This document shows, one piece after another, positions 1-8,205 of a stretch of 64,000 nt of DNA. The notes under the pieces were generated by a model. That model was not told where the DNA came from. It did not search any database and worked only from the letters and a program-made list of their open reading frames with translations. This DNA is from Saprospiraceae bacterium (GTDB lineage: Bacteria; Bacteroidota; Bacteroidia; Chitinophagales; Saprospiraceae). Position 1 is the stretch's first letter. Each line of letters starts with the position of its first letter. Made by a program: the position numbers and the translations under genes. The stretch is taken from NCBI GenBank assembly GCA_021738725.1, contig JAIPBE010000001.1, positions 62,001 to 126,000 of the forward strand, in the 5' to 3' direction.

Positions 1-1
1 T

Positions 2-715
2 ACCTTGTCTGCACAAGCGGCGTATGCTTATCGGATTCCGTTGGGGAAGGGCAAGTTGGCCATCGGTTTACAGGCAGGCTTGACCAACTGGCGTGCCGAT
101 TGGACCAAGCTGTCCCTTCAAGATCCGGATCCTGCGTTTGATGAAACTCCGAACTACTGGATGCCTAACTTTGGTGCAGGCGTCTATTACTCGACAGAAC
201 GCTTTTTTGCCGGGTTTGCATCACCGCATCTGGTGGAATATGATTTGCGCCGTCAGAATGTCACAGAGAATTATACCAACTATGCCCGTCAATACAGACA
301 TTATTTCTTCACAGCAGGAGGAGTTATTCCTTTGAATGGCAAAGCACTAATGCTTCGTCCGATCCTGTTGGTCAAAAATGTGGGATGGTTCTCCAAACTT
401 CGCCAGGATGAGGATCGGCAAAATATCAAGGCACCCACAGAATTTGACATTGATCTGTCTCTTTTGTTTTTCGAGCGATTTTGGATCGGTGGTGCATTCC
501 GGTCATCCATTGAGGCTTTTGACAAGGACCGTAGCTCTTATGATTCAGCCGATATATGGGCATCCTACTTCATGACCAATGGCCTGCGAATAGGCGCTGC
601 ATTTGATTATCCACTGACACAACTCAATACAGTTACCGCTGGTGCATTCGAAGTGATGATCGGATATGAATTCAATTATCAGACGAAAAAGATCGTGACC
701 CCTCGCTATTTCTAA
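2..715 (+). CDS. PorP/SprF family type IX secretion membrane protein (5' end outside window)
   Basis: The reading frame is open from the first bases of the window, so the N-terminus and signal peptide are missing. The visible 237 residues show the outer-membrane beta-barrel pattern of the PorP/SprF family: alternating strands with glycine and aromatic residues (GAGVYYSTERFFAGFASPHL), a GGV-PLNG turn, and the ending TPRYF with a terminal aromatic residue. Family members sit in the outer membrane and are needed for secretion or surface attachment of T9SS cargo, typically next to a PorE-like OmpA protein. That partner follows 34 bases downstream, so the two are probably co-transcribed. The cargo served by this copy is not visible; it may lie upstream of the window. 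The family is recognised from pattern only, but the neighbour supports it. Confidence 0.85.
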   Translation, partial: TLSAQAAYAYRIPLGKGKLAIGLQAGLTNWRADWTKLSLQDPDPAFDETPNYWMPNFGAGVYYSTERFFAGFASPHLVEYDLRRQNVTENYTNYARQYRHYFFTAGGVIPLNGKALMLRPILLVKNVGWFSKLRQDEDRQNIKAPTEFDIDLSLLFFERFWIGGAFRSSIEAFDKDRSSYDSADIWASYFMTNGLRIGAAFDYPLTQLNTVTAGAFEVMIGYEFNYQTKKIVTPRYF

Positions 716-749
716 GAAGAAAGGCGGTTCCTTTTTAAAAGACCCCACC

Positions 750-3212
750 ATGAACATCCTCCAAAAAACCATTTTCCTTTCTCTTGCTTTCCTGCTTTGC
801 AGTTCTGCTCTTTTTGGCCAATCTGCCAAATTGAAACGGGCGAATAAGTATATGCAAGAGTTGAATTACTCCTCCGCAATCGAGCTGTATCAACAGATTC
901 TGGAGGATCATGATATCTCTGAAGCCAAAATCAACCTGGCTGATTGTTATCGCCACACCGCAGATTCCGAGAATGCGGAGTACTGGTACGGTCAGGTGGT
1001 CCGACTGGCAGAGGCAGAACCTATCAACAAGCTTTATTATGCACTTGCCCTCCAGGAAAACGGCAAGGGAGATCTGGCAAAGACCTGGGTCGAAGAATAT
1101 ATTGCCGTTGTACCCGATAATGTTCGGGCACATAACCTCCTCAAAGGCCTGGATATGGCCGAAGAGCTAATGACCAAACATGCAGGTATTTATGAGGTAC
1201 GCAATCTACCGATCAATTCTGATCTGGATGATTTCAGTCCAGCCATCTATGAAGACAACGTGATCTTTGCCTCAGACCGGGATAGAGGATCTGCCATTAA
1301 ACGAGAACATACCTGGACGGGGTCTCCGTTCTTAGAGTTGTTCAAAGTGCAGATCAAGAATGAGTCAGGCCAGTTTGGCGCGGAAACCTATGGTAAACCA
1401 GAAAAGTTTTCGAAAGACCTCAACTCTAAATATCACGATGCGGCAGTTACCTTTTCGGCCGACCAGTCCGAGATCTATTTCACAAGAAACAATTACAAGG
1501 ACGGCAAAACTGGAAAAGATGACTCCGGCACAACACGGTTGAAGGTGTATTATTCCAGGAGTGTCGCTGGAAACGGCTGGGGCGAACTCGAGAGTCTGCC
1601 GTTCAATTCGGATGAATACAGTGTCGCACACCCTTGTCTGACGCCGGATGGCGAGCGACTGTTCTTTGCGTCGGATATGCCCGGTGGTTTTGGCGGAATG
1701 GACCTTTGGTACAGCGAAAAAGACAATGGACGTTGGGGCCCGCCAATAAATATGGGAAACAAGGTCAATACCGAAGGCAATGAGATATTTCCAACCTGGC
1801 AGGGCAAACATACCATGTATTTTTCCTCCAATGGATTGCCCGGTCTGGGTGGATTGGATATCTATCGCATGGATTGGGATGCAGAGAATGCCAGCTGGAG
1901 TGATCCCGAGAATATGGGTTATCCGGTTAACACAACGCATGATGATCTGGGGATCGTCCTGAATGCAGAAGGCACATTCGGTTATTTTTCATCCGACCGC
2001 CCTGGTGGGCAGGGCCGTGATGATATCTACAGTTTTGTCAAAACAGCAGCTCCTGTAGAGGTATATGTGTATGACGAATTAACGGGTAAACCGCTCAAAG
2101 GGGTGACCGTGACACACAGTTGCGCAGCAGGTGAAGCGTTAACAGATAAGGATGGTATTGCCCGTTTTGAGATCAAGCTGAATACTTGTTGTGATTATAC
2201 CGCTGCCATGGAGGGATATGACCCGAATGAGAAGGAAGGTTGTACAGCCGGATTGACAGATGTACCAGTTATGGTCGAAATTCCACTGCGCTGTTCGGTC
2301 ACGATTTCGATGGAAGGAGTCGTGTACAATCAATGGAGTAAGACTCCACTGGCCAATGCACTGGTGACCCTGACCAACGATTGTGATCCAGATGCTGTCG
2401 AAACAGTCACAACTGATGAATCAGGAGCATATTCCTTCCTGTTGAATCGTGATTGTTGTTACAAAGTGAAAGCAGAAAAGCAAGATTTCCTGGCAGATGT
2501 CAGAGAAGATCAGTGCACAAAGAATATTCTGGAGGACTTCGTGGTTGCTGTCGATCTGTATTTGCAGCCAACCAAGGGCGTTCCTACAGAGGACAAGTCC
2601 CAAACACCTCCAAATCTGGTATTCGATCCGACCACTCAGCAATGGATCAATACAAACGATGGAAAACCGGCTAACACTCTGGTTGATGGGACTAGATACG
2701 TGGACGGCAAAATTGTCCCCAATGATCCTCATACTTGGGAACCAAGCTCGATCCCGACGAACCCTGATGAGCCGGTGGCCTATCTCCTGCATATCTATTA
2801 TGATTTTGACAGGGCCACCTTGCGTGCAGAGGGTATTCCTGAATTGGAAAAGCTGTATAAGATGATGACGGAGAATCCGAATCTCATCATCGAGTTAGCC
2901 TCCCATACAGATGCCCGGGGTTCACATCGTTATAACAAGCGGTTGTCCCAACGGCGCGCTGAAGCGGTAGTGGACTGGTTGGTCGATAAAGGGGTCAGTC
3001 TCGATCGCCTGGTACCACGGGGGTATGGCGAAACTGTACCGGTCAATGATTGTGTTAACAATGTACCCTGTAATGAGCGAAAGCACCAGATGAACCGACG
3101 GACAGAGTTCCGAATCCTTGGTTGCATCGGATGTGTCGAACCGGATAAATCAAAATTATCCAAACCGAATGATAATGCCCGGGTGGATGAATGTAAACAT
3201 TGTCCATTCTGA
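750..3212 (+). CDS. PorE-like OmpA family protein with TPR, PD40 propeller and carboxypeptidase regulatory domains
   Basis: 820 residues with a signal peptide (about 1-24, ending LFGQ). TPR-like helices run about 28-140. PD40/WD40-like propeller blades run about 160-430, with repeated 'LTPDGERLFFASD', 'GGFGGMDLWY' and 'GGLDIY' motifs. Two carboxypeptidase-regulatory-like beta domains lie at about 433-600 and an OmpA C-terminal peptidoglycan-binding domain at about 680-800 (ELASHTDARGS, LSQRRAEAV). This is the TPR-WD40-CRD-OmpA order known for PorE of Porphyromonas gingivalis, which links PorP-type outer-membrane proteins to peptidoglycan. The gene follows a PorP/SprF gene, matching that partnership. 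Unusual features are CC pairs in both CRD domains and a C-terminal tail with two CxxC motifs (CIGC and CKHC). The start at ATG 750 fits the signal peptide. Confidence 0.9.
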   Translation: MNILQKTIFLSLAFLLCSSALFGQSAKLKRANKYMQELNYSSAIELYQQILEDHDISEAKINLADCYRHTADSENAEYWYGQVVRLAEAEPINKLYYALALQENGKGDLAKTWVEEYIAVVPDNVRAHNLLKGLDMAEELMTKHAGIYEVRNLPINSDLDDFSPAIYEDNVIFASDRDRGSAIKREHTWTGSPFLELFKVQIKNESGQFGAETYGKPEKFSKDLNSKYHDAAVTFSADQSEIYFTRNNYKDGKTGKDDSGTTRLKVYYSRSVAGNGWGELESLPFNSDEYSVAHPCLTPDGERLFFASDMPGGFGGMDLWYSEKDNGRWGPPINMGNKVNTEGNEIFPTWQGKHTMYFSSNGLPGLGGLDIYRMDWDAENASWSDPENMGYPVNTTHDDLGIVLNAEGTFGYFSSDRPGGQGRDDIYSFVKTAAPVEVYVYDELTGKPLKGVTVTHSCAAGEALTDKDGIARFEIKLNTCCDYTAAMEGYDPNEKEGCTAGLTDVPVMVEIPLRCSVTISMEGVVYNQWSKTPLANALVTLTNDCDPDAVETVTTDESGAYSFLLNRDCCYKVKAEKQDFLADVREDQCTKNILEDFVVAVDLYLQPTKGVPTEDKSQTPPNLVFDPTTQQWINTNDGKPANTLVDGTRYVDGKIVPNDPHTWEPSSIPTNPDEPVAYLLHIYYDFDRATLRAEGIPELEKLYKMMTENPNLIIELASHTDARGSHRYNKRLSQRRAEAVVDWLVDKGVSLDRLVPRGYGETVPVNDCVNNVPCNERKHQMNRRTEFRILGCIGCVEPDKSKLSKPNDNARVDECKHCPF

Positions 3213-3230
3213 CCCGATCTATAAGCATAG

Positions 3231-3258
3231 AAAAGAGCGACCTCCGGGTCGCTCTTTT
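3231..3258 (+). terminator. Rho-independent terminator after the PorP/PorE-like pair
   Basis: Perfect 12-bp stem (aaaagagcgacc / ggtcgctctttt) with a TCCG loop. It starts 19 bases after the stop of the PorE-like gene, and the T-run is formed by the end of the stem. Confidence 0.85.
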
Positions 3259-3560
3259 CATTTCCAGAGATGACAATGGTACAGAGGGAGTTGGTAGTTC
3301 ATTTCGGTTGATCTTCTGCAGAGATAGTATTCCGTTCCAGAAAGTGATTGGTGGCGCCTACAGCATTTGTGGCCATCACGCACAGAGTTACATCGCTATA
3401 TAATGAGTCACGAACAGTTTCGGTGTCACTCTCTCTGATGAGATCCGTTCGCATTTTCGGTTGAGTCCAGATCACGGAAGGAGCAGGTTGAAGGGCAAGG
3501 CGAACATTTCCTTAGCACGATTGCGATGATTTACATTCAGGAATTCAGACGAATCTCGAA
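3259..3560. other. Intergenic stretch without a recognisable gene
   Basis: About 300 bases between two terminators. No frame gives a protein with a plausible start, signal peptide or domain. A short minus-strand frame (about 3310-3385) reads like ordinary protein for some 25 codons and then stops, so this could be an eroded gene remnant, but nothing firm supports that. Confidence 0.4.
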
Positions 3561-3565
3561 GAAAA

Positions 3566-3597
3566 AAAGGGGGGCATTCTCCAGAATGCCCCCCTTT
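3566..3597 (-). terminator. Rho-independent terminator of the secreted S8 peptidase gene
   Basis: Perfect 15-bp stem (aaaggggggcattct / agaatgccccccttt) with a 2-base loop. On the minus strand it is followed by a run of T. It lies about 20 bases beyond the stop of the minus-strand peptidase gene. Confidence 0.9.
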
Positions 3598-3618
3598 GAT
3601 AGATCGCGTAACGTCTGG

Positions 3619-6600
3619 TTACTGCTTCATTAATCGCATGGTAGTGGTTTGGCCAGACTCCTGAATGACCTGCAGGAGATACATCCCGGAAGGAACATTT
3701 TGCATGCCGGTCAAGGGAATGAGCTGGATACCGGGTTGGATCTGAATGGTCTGATTCATCAGCATTCTTCCATTGATATCGAGGACCTTTAATTGCGCAG
3801 CACTAGCCGTGGTTCCAGTCACCTCCAGAGAAGGGATCGTACTAAACGGATTCGGGAAGGCAGTCAGTTGTTGGATCGCTCCACCTGGTTCAGAGATGGA
3901 AGTAGCGCAATCTGTTTTAAACAGAATAATGCCCGCCTCGCTGATCTTGTTCTGACAGATGGTGACCAATTGGACTTCATAATCCGTGCATTCCATCAGG
4001 TCCGTGAACACATAACTGTTATCTAATGTCGGCATTTCGATCAGCCAATTCATTGTTCCAGCAGGACGCAGACGGACAATAAATCCGATGGATGTAGCAG
4101 CCGTATCCCAGCTGACAGAAGCCATATAACGGCCCACTTCAACAGTGTCAAATTTTTCCGGAACCAGACAGGGAATCTCTCCGGGTTTGATGGTAACACA
4201 ATAGTCTTCTACCTCTCCGCTTCCAATCTCGCCACAAGGGCCAGGACTGAATCCGAAAGCCAGAGAAACACGCAATCTGGTTTCACCAAACTTGTTGACA
4301 CTCGGCACGGTGAATTGGCCAGTGATCGGGCCATTGGCAACCCCGGAAATGATCAATTCGGTGTCATCAAAAATCCCGTTCTGATCGAAGTCGATCCAGG
4401 CATTCATATTTTCATCGTATTCAAAGCCGTCATACCCGGGTGTGATGGTCACATTGTACACTTTACCGGTATCCAAAAGAGTGGTCACATCGTCGAAGAA
4501 CGCATAGCCGTCATCCGTGCCCGAAACATTGTTCAGAGTATTGACCTTGACCGCGTCAATCCACTCCAGAGTGGCAAAGTTTCCGAATAACTCGCAATAG
4601 TCGTAGTCGAGGCAAGCCCCACATCCAAATGTCTTGAACGAGAATATTGGACTATACATAGTGGTATCCGGGTTGCAGATGGTCCGCATCCGGGCTTCAT
4701 AATCCGTACAAGGCAACAGATCGGTCAATGTCACACTGGTCTGAGTCGTACTGACCTGTGTCCATTCAGTTTCTGTGGTGAGCTTGTATTCCAAGATGAA
4801 TCCTGTGGACGGGATCACCTTCTTCCATCCCAGAGTAACAAATCCATTGTCAATATCAGCAATAGTGACCGGCCTGGGGATACAAGGTGCTTCTGCCTTA
4901 GCTATCGTGATACAATAGTCTTCCACCTCACCTGTGCCAAACTCCAGGCAGGGATTATTATCACCGAAAAAAGATGACATGATGATCCGCATACGGGTCG
5001 GTCCCGCGGTTGCACCACTGGGGACCTCAAAGGTGATCGTCACTTGATCACTGTTGTTGTCATCCAACATACCGACCTTCTCAAACGGGCTGAAGACACC
5101 ATTCTGATCGTAATCGATATAGACCCGATAGTAGTTATTGTATGGATCAAATTCAAAGCCGGGCTTGATCACCAGTGGATATTCATAATTGGTGTTCAGC
5201 ATGATGGGCAAGTCTTGAAAAAAGGCATACCCGCCATTGGTGCCAGATGTATTGGTCACACCACTGATGCTAACCTCATCGATCCACTGAAATTCCGCAG
5301 TTGAAGCGGCCGATTTACAGTATGCGAAATCGAGACAAGCTCCACAGCCTTTCGTCGTGAAAGAAACAATAGGACTTTGGATGGATTGTGCCGTATCGCA
5401 GTCGGTCTGGACCCGTACTTCATATTTTGTACAAGGGGACAAACCGGTGATGGCGGCAGGTGGCACAGTCACATTCATGGTAGTCCAGGCGGGAGCACCT
5501 ATTTCGCGATATTCGACAATGTAGCCGACGCTGGTTGTGATGTTGGTCCAGTTAAGCAGTCCGCCCATGTTGGACACAGTTGTGACTTTCAGATCATCAG
5601 GGTAATCGCAGGGTTCGGGAGCCTCCACGATGTTGACACAATAATCTTCAACTTCACCAAAGGTGAAACTGCCGCAGGGTAGGGCCGCAGAACCATAAGA
5701 CATGGCGACGCGCATCCGGGTCACGCCAGGCAATGCATTTCCCGATATCTTCACAAACCCGGCCACAGCCATGTTGGATGCAACAGGCGAGATGATCTCC
5801 TCTTCCGCATCATCAAAATCCCCATCCTGGTTGTAATCGATCCAGACCCGAAACGTTTCATTGTAAGCAAAGCCACCGGCGAATCCCGGGACCAGACGGT
5901 AAGGATATTTATGGTAGGTCTTTAACTGGATGGCGTCGTTTGTATAATCCCCGTATCCGTCATCATTTCCTGAGGCATTTGTATAAGTACTGATCTGGAT
6001 AGAATCGATAAATTCAATGCCGGAATCATTGCCAAATGCTTCACAATACATCTTGTCTTTACAGGCCCCGCAACCGGTGGTCTGGCCCTGAATCGTGATG
6101 GATTGGTCGGATATGGTCATACCACAGTTGGAGATGATCTGGACCAGATAGCCACTACAAGGGGCAAGTCCGTCTATGACGAGGGATGTCCCGGTGACAT
6201 TGGACAGGACCTCCCAATCAAAAGCGGTTAATTCCTTGTAGTAGATCGTATAAGTGGAGGCTACATTGACCTCATCCCAGGAGATCTCCAAAAAATCATC
6301 GCCGACCGACACAAATTGAAGATCGGAAGGTGGCACGCAACACCCATCTGAGGTGAAGACGTATGATGTATAGGCACTGCTCGTATCTGCACAGAATGCT
6401 TTGATCTCTACTTCATATTCCGTACAACTTGCAAGGCCACTCAGTGAATAGGGACTATCAGCACCCGGAGCATCTGTCCAGGCTGGTGAGCCGACTTCCC
6501 GCCAACGCAGGAAGCTGGTCAGCGTAGAATCTGAAGATAGCCAACTGATCACGGCACCTTCATCTATGATATTGGAAGCCTGAATATTGACTGGTCCAGG

Positions 6601-7989
6601 GCAAGGGCCGCAGTTGGACAGGAGGTACTCAAGACTGTTGAATGCGTTGATTCGCCCACCGGTGACCAGTTCATCTTCAAAAGCGGCGATCTTGGTCACC
6701 CCTTCAAAAATGGCATCGCGGACCATTTTAGCGGCTTCTGCTGGAGCGGCTTTCGCCAGCTGGCCAATATTCGAGCACGGTGCCGAATACAGCAGTCCGA
6801 TCAAACCGGCTGTTGTGGGAGAGGCAAATGAAGTGCCGCTGGTTGTGGTGTAGTTGCCGTTGTTGGAAGTAGTGCGCACATCTTCTCCCGGCGCAGCCAC
6901 ATCGATCGTAGTCTTTCCGAATGCAGAGAAATTGCGTTTGTCTTTATTGTCAGTTGCAGTAACCGAGATCAAGTATTCACTGCTGCAACCGGTTGGCAGG
7001 TCACCCTCGATATCGATATCGATATTGAGATTGGCCGTGGCACCACAATTCAGGATGCCATAGACCCCCATTGTATCATAATATGCACACCAGATCGGTG
7101 CATCTGCAGGGTCGCCGAAGTCAATACCCCAGGATGAATTCATCGCCACCACAAAAGCACCTTTCGCACCATTGGTTTTGTTGTAGAGCTTTCGTTGAGT
7201 CAGAGCATAGGTGTAGGCTTCGATCACCAGGGCTTCCTGGGTGGAACTTGGACGGATGGTCATCATTTTGACGTCCCAGTTGACACCAGTCAGGCCGACT
7301 CCATTATTGCCCACAGCACCGATCATACCTTCTACATTGACACCATGTCCCCCATTGTCGACATTGTCATTATCCTGGTTGATATTCCAACCGAAGTAAT
7401 CATCGATATACCCATTTCCATCATCATCGATACCGTTATCCGGTATTTCCTGATAATTGATCCAGTGATTGTTCTTCAGATCAGGATGATCCAGATCCGT
7501 TCCGTCATCGACGATTGCCACCACGATAGTGTCTCCTGTAGCGGTCAGACCACCCGTTGTGATATCCCAGGCTTCCTCCAAGTCCAGATCAGCACCAACG
7601 GTGCCGTTGTTTTGTCCGGTGTTTTTCCAATGCCATTGCTGAAAATAGTTAGGATCATCGGGTGCCTTCCGGAAAGCACCAATATGATTGAATTGGGCAG
7701 ACATCACATCTGGCTGTCTGCTGATCCAGGTCAGGAAATCCATTTCATTGACCCGTGTGTGATCCATGTGCAAGAGCCAGATCCGGGAGTCGGGAGCCAG
7801 GGCGCGGTTGACGCGCAGTTGGGTGGGTATTCCCTGAAAGCGATTTGCAGTAGTTAACAGGGTACCCAACACGTCATCTGAGGCAAGATGAACGATGAGG
7901 TCGCCCTGAATATGTTGCAATTTCTGACCATGTGCAAATGGAAGTGAAACCCAAACGCACAGTAGGAGGGAGGTAAGTCTTGTGATCAT
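3619..7989 (-). CDS. Secreted subtilisin-like (S8) serine peptidase with fibronectin III and GEVED modules and a T9SS type A sorting domain
   Basis: 1456 residues. Signal peptide is 1-21 (ending FAHG), then a propeptide-like region to about 105 and the S8 catalytic domain to about 460. The triad is D161 (AIVDDGTDLDHPDL), H215 (GGHGVNVEG) and S387 (GTSFASP), with N320 as probable oxyanion residue. The insert NGIDDDGNGYIDD (186-198) resembles a calcium-binding loop. Next come alternating fibronectin type III domains and three GEVED domains, each opened by CGAC and closed by GEVEDYC. The last ~85 residues form a T9SS type A sorting domain (FPNPF, a VLDINGR strand, SGMYLLQV). The protein should be exported by Sec, cross the outer membrane by T9SS and be anchored or released at the surface. 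The canonical HGTHVAG around the catalytic His is altered to HGVNVEG. It stands alone, flanked by T9SS-related genes. Confidence 0.93.
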   Translation of the reverse strand: MITRLTSLLLCVWVSLPFAHGQKLQHIQGDLIVHLASDDVLGTLLTTANRFQGIPTQLRVNRALAPDSRIWLLHMDHTRVNEMDFLTWISRQPDVMSAQFNHIGAFRKAPDDPNYFQQWHWKNTGQNNGTVGADLDLEEAWDITTGGLTATGDTIVVAIVDDGTDLDHPDLKNNHWINYQEIPDNGIDDDGNGYIDDYFGWNINQDNDNVDNGGHGVNVEGMIGAVGNNGVGLTGVNWDVKMMTIRPSSTQEALVIEAYTYALTQRKLYNKTNGAKGAFVVAMNSSWGIDFGDPADAPIWCAYYDTMGVYGILNCGATANLNIDIDIEGDLPTGCSSEYLISVTATDNKDKRNFSAFGKTTIDVAAPGEDVRTTSNNGNYTTTSGTSFASPTTAGLIGLLYSAPCSNIGQLAKAAPAEAAKMVRDAIFEGVTKIAAFEDELVTGGRINAFNSLEYLLSNCGPCPGPVNIQASNIIDEGAVISWLSSDSTLTSFLRWREVGSPAWTDAPGADSPYSLSGLASCTEYEVEIKAFCADTSSAYTSYVFTSDGCCVPPSDLQFVSVGDDFLEISWDEVNVASTYTIYYKELTAFDWEVLSNVTGTSLVIDGLAPCSGYLVQIISNCGMTISDQSITIQGQTTGCGACKDKMYCEAFGNDSGIEFIDSIQISTYTNASGNDDGYGDYTNDAIQLKTYHKYPYRLVPGFAGGFAYNETFRVWIDYNQDGDFDDAEEEIISPVASNMAVAGFVKISGNALPGVTRMRVAMSYGSAALPCGSFTFGEVEDYCVNIVEAPEPCDYPDDLKVTTVSNMGGLLNWTNITTSVGYIVEYREIGAPAWTTMNVTVPPAAITGLSPCTKYEVRVQTDCDTAQSIQSPIVSFTTKGCGACLDFAYCKSAASTAEFQWIDEVSISGVTNTSGTNGGYAFFQDLPIMLNTNYEYPLVIKPGFEFDPYNNYYRVYIDYDQNGVFSPFEKVGMLDDNNSDQVTITFEVPSGATAGPTRMRIIMSSFFGDNNPCLEFGTGEVEDYCITIAKAEAPCIPRPVTIADIDNGFVTLGWKKVIPSTGFILEYKLTTETEWTQVSTTQTSVTLTDLLPCTDYEARMRTICNPDTTMYSPIFSFKTFGCGACLDYDYCELFGNFATLEWIDAVKVNTLNNVSGTDDGYAFFDDVTTLLDTGKVYNVTITPGYDGFEYDENMNAWIDFDQNGIFDDTELIISGVANGPITGQFTVPSVNKFGETRLRVSLAFGFSPGPCGEIGSGEVEDYCVTIKPGEIPCLVPEKFDTVEVGRYMASVSWDTAATSIGFIVRLRPAGTMNWLIEMPTLDNSYVFTDLMECTDYEVQLVTICQNKISEAGIILFKTDCATSISEPGGAIQQLTAFPNPFSTIPSLEVTGTTASAAQLKVLDINGRMLMNQTIQIQPGIQLIPLTGMQNVPSGMYLLQVIQESGQTTTMRLMKQ

Positions 7990-8011
7990 GTAATCTGAGT
8001 AAAGGATGTTG

Positions 8012-8019
8012 CGAATTTA
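8012..8019 (-). promoter_or_regulatory. Possible -7 box (TAAATTCG) of the S8 peptidase gene
   Basis: Minus-strand TAAATTCG matches the Bacteroidota TAnnTTTG -7 element with one change and lies 22 bases before the ATG. No clear -33 TTTG is visible. Confidence 0.4.
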
Positions 8020-8167
8020 ACTGATTTTGTCAGTACACAGCTGAAAATGGCAGCCACTGGACAATTCTGTGTCAGTTTTCTTTGGTATTGAAACAAATTC
8101 AAACCTGTATGCCCGTGGGGGCGAAGCGCTTTTATATGGTGAAAGAATGCAATAAGTGGTTTATTTC

Positions 8168-8175
8168 TACCTTTG
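8168..8175 (+). promoter_or_regulatory. -7 box (TACCTTTG) of the SPOR-ended PorE-like gene
   Basis: Exact TAnnTTTG match. It overlaps the TTG/ATG codons at 8173 and 8176, so those cannot be the start. This favours ATG 8206 or 8221 just downstream. Confidence 0.6.
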
Positions 8176-8205
8176 ATGTTCATCCCGAAGCCGCACACAA
8201 ACCCT

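Noticed and set aside
3200-3403. Short plus-strand open frame of 67 codons after the PorE-like gene
   Set aside because: It starts inside the end of that gene, runs through the terminator and has no recognisable features.
7195-7857. Plus-strand open frame opposite the secreted protease with many Ile-Val-Asp runs
   Set aside because: The pattern is the complement of the Asp-rich calcium-loop and catalytic region of the minus-strand protease.
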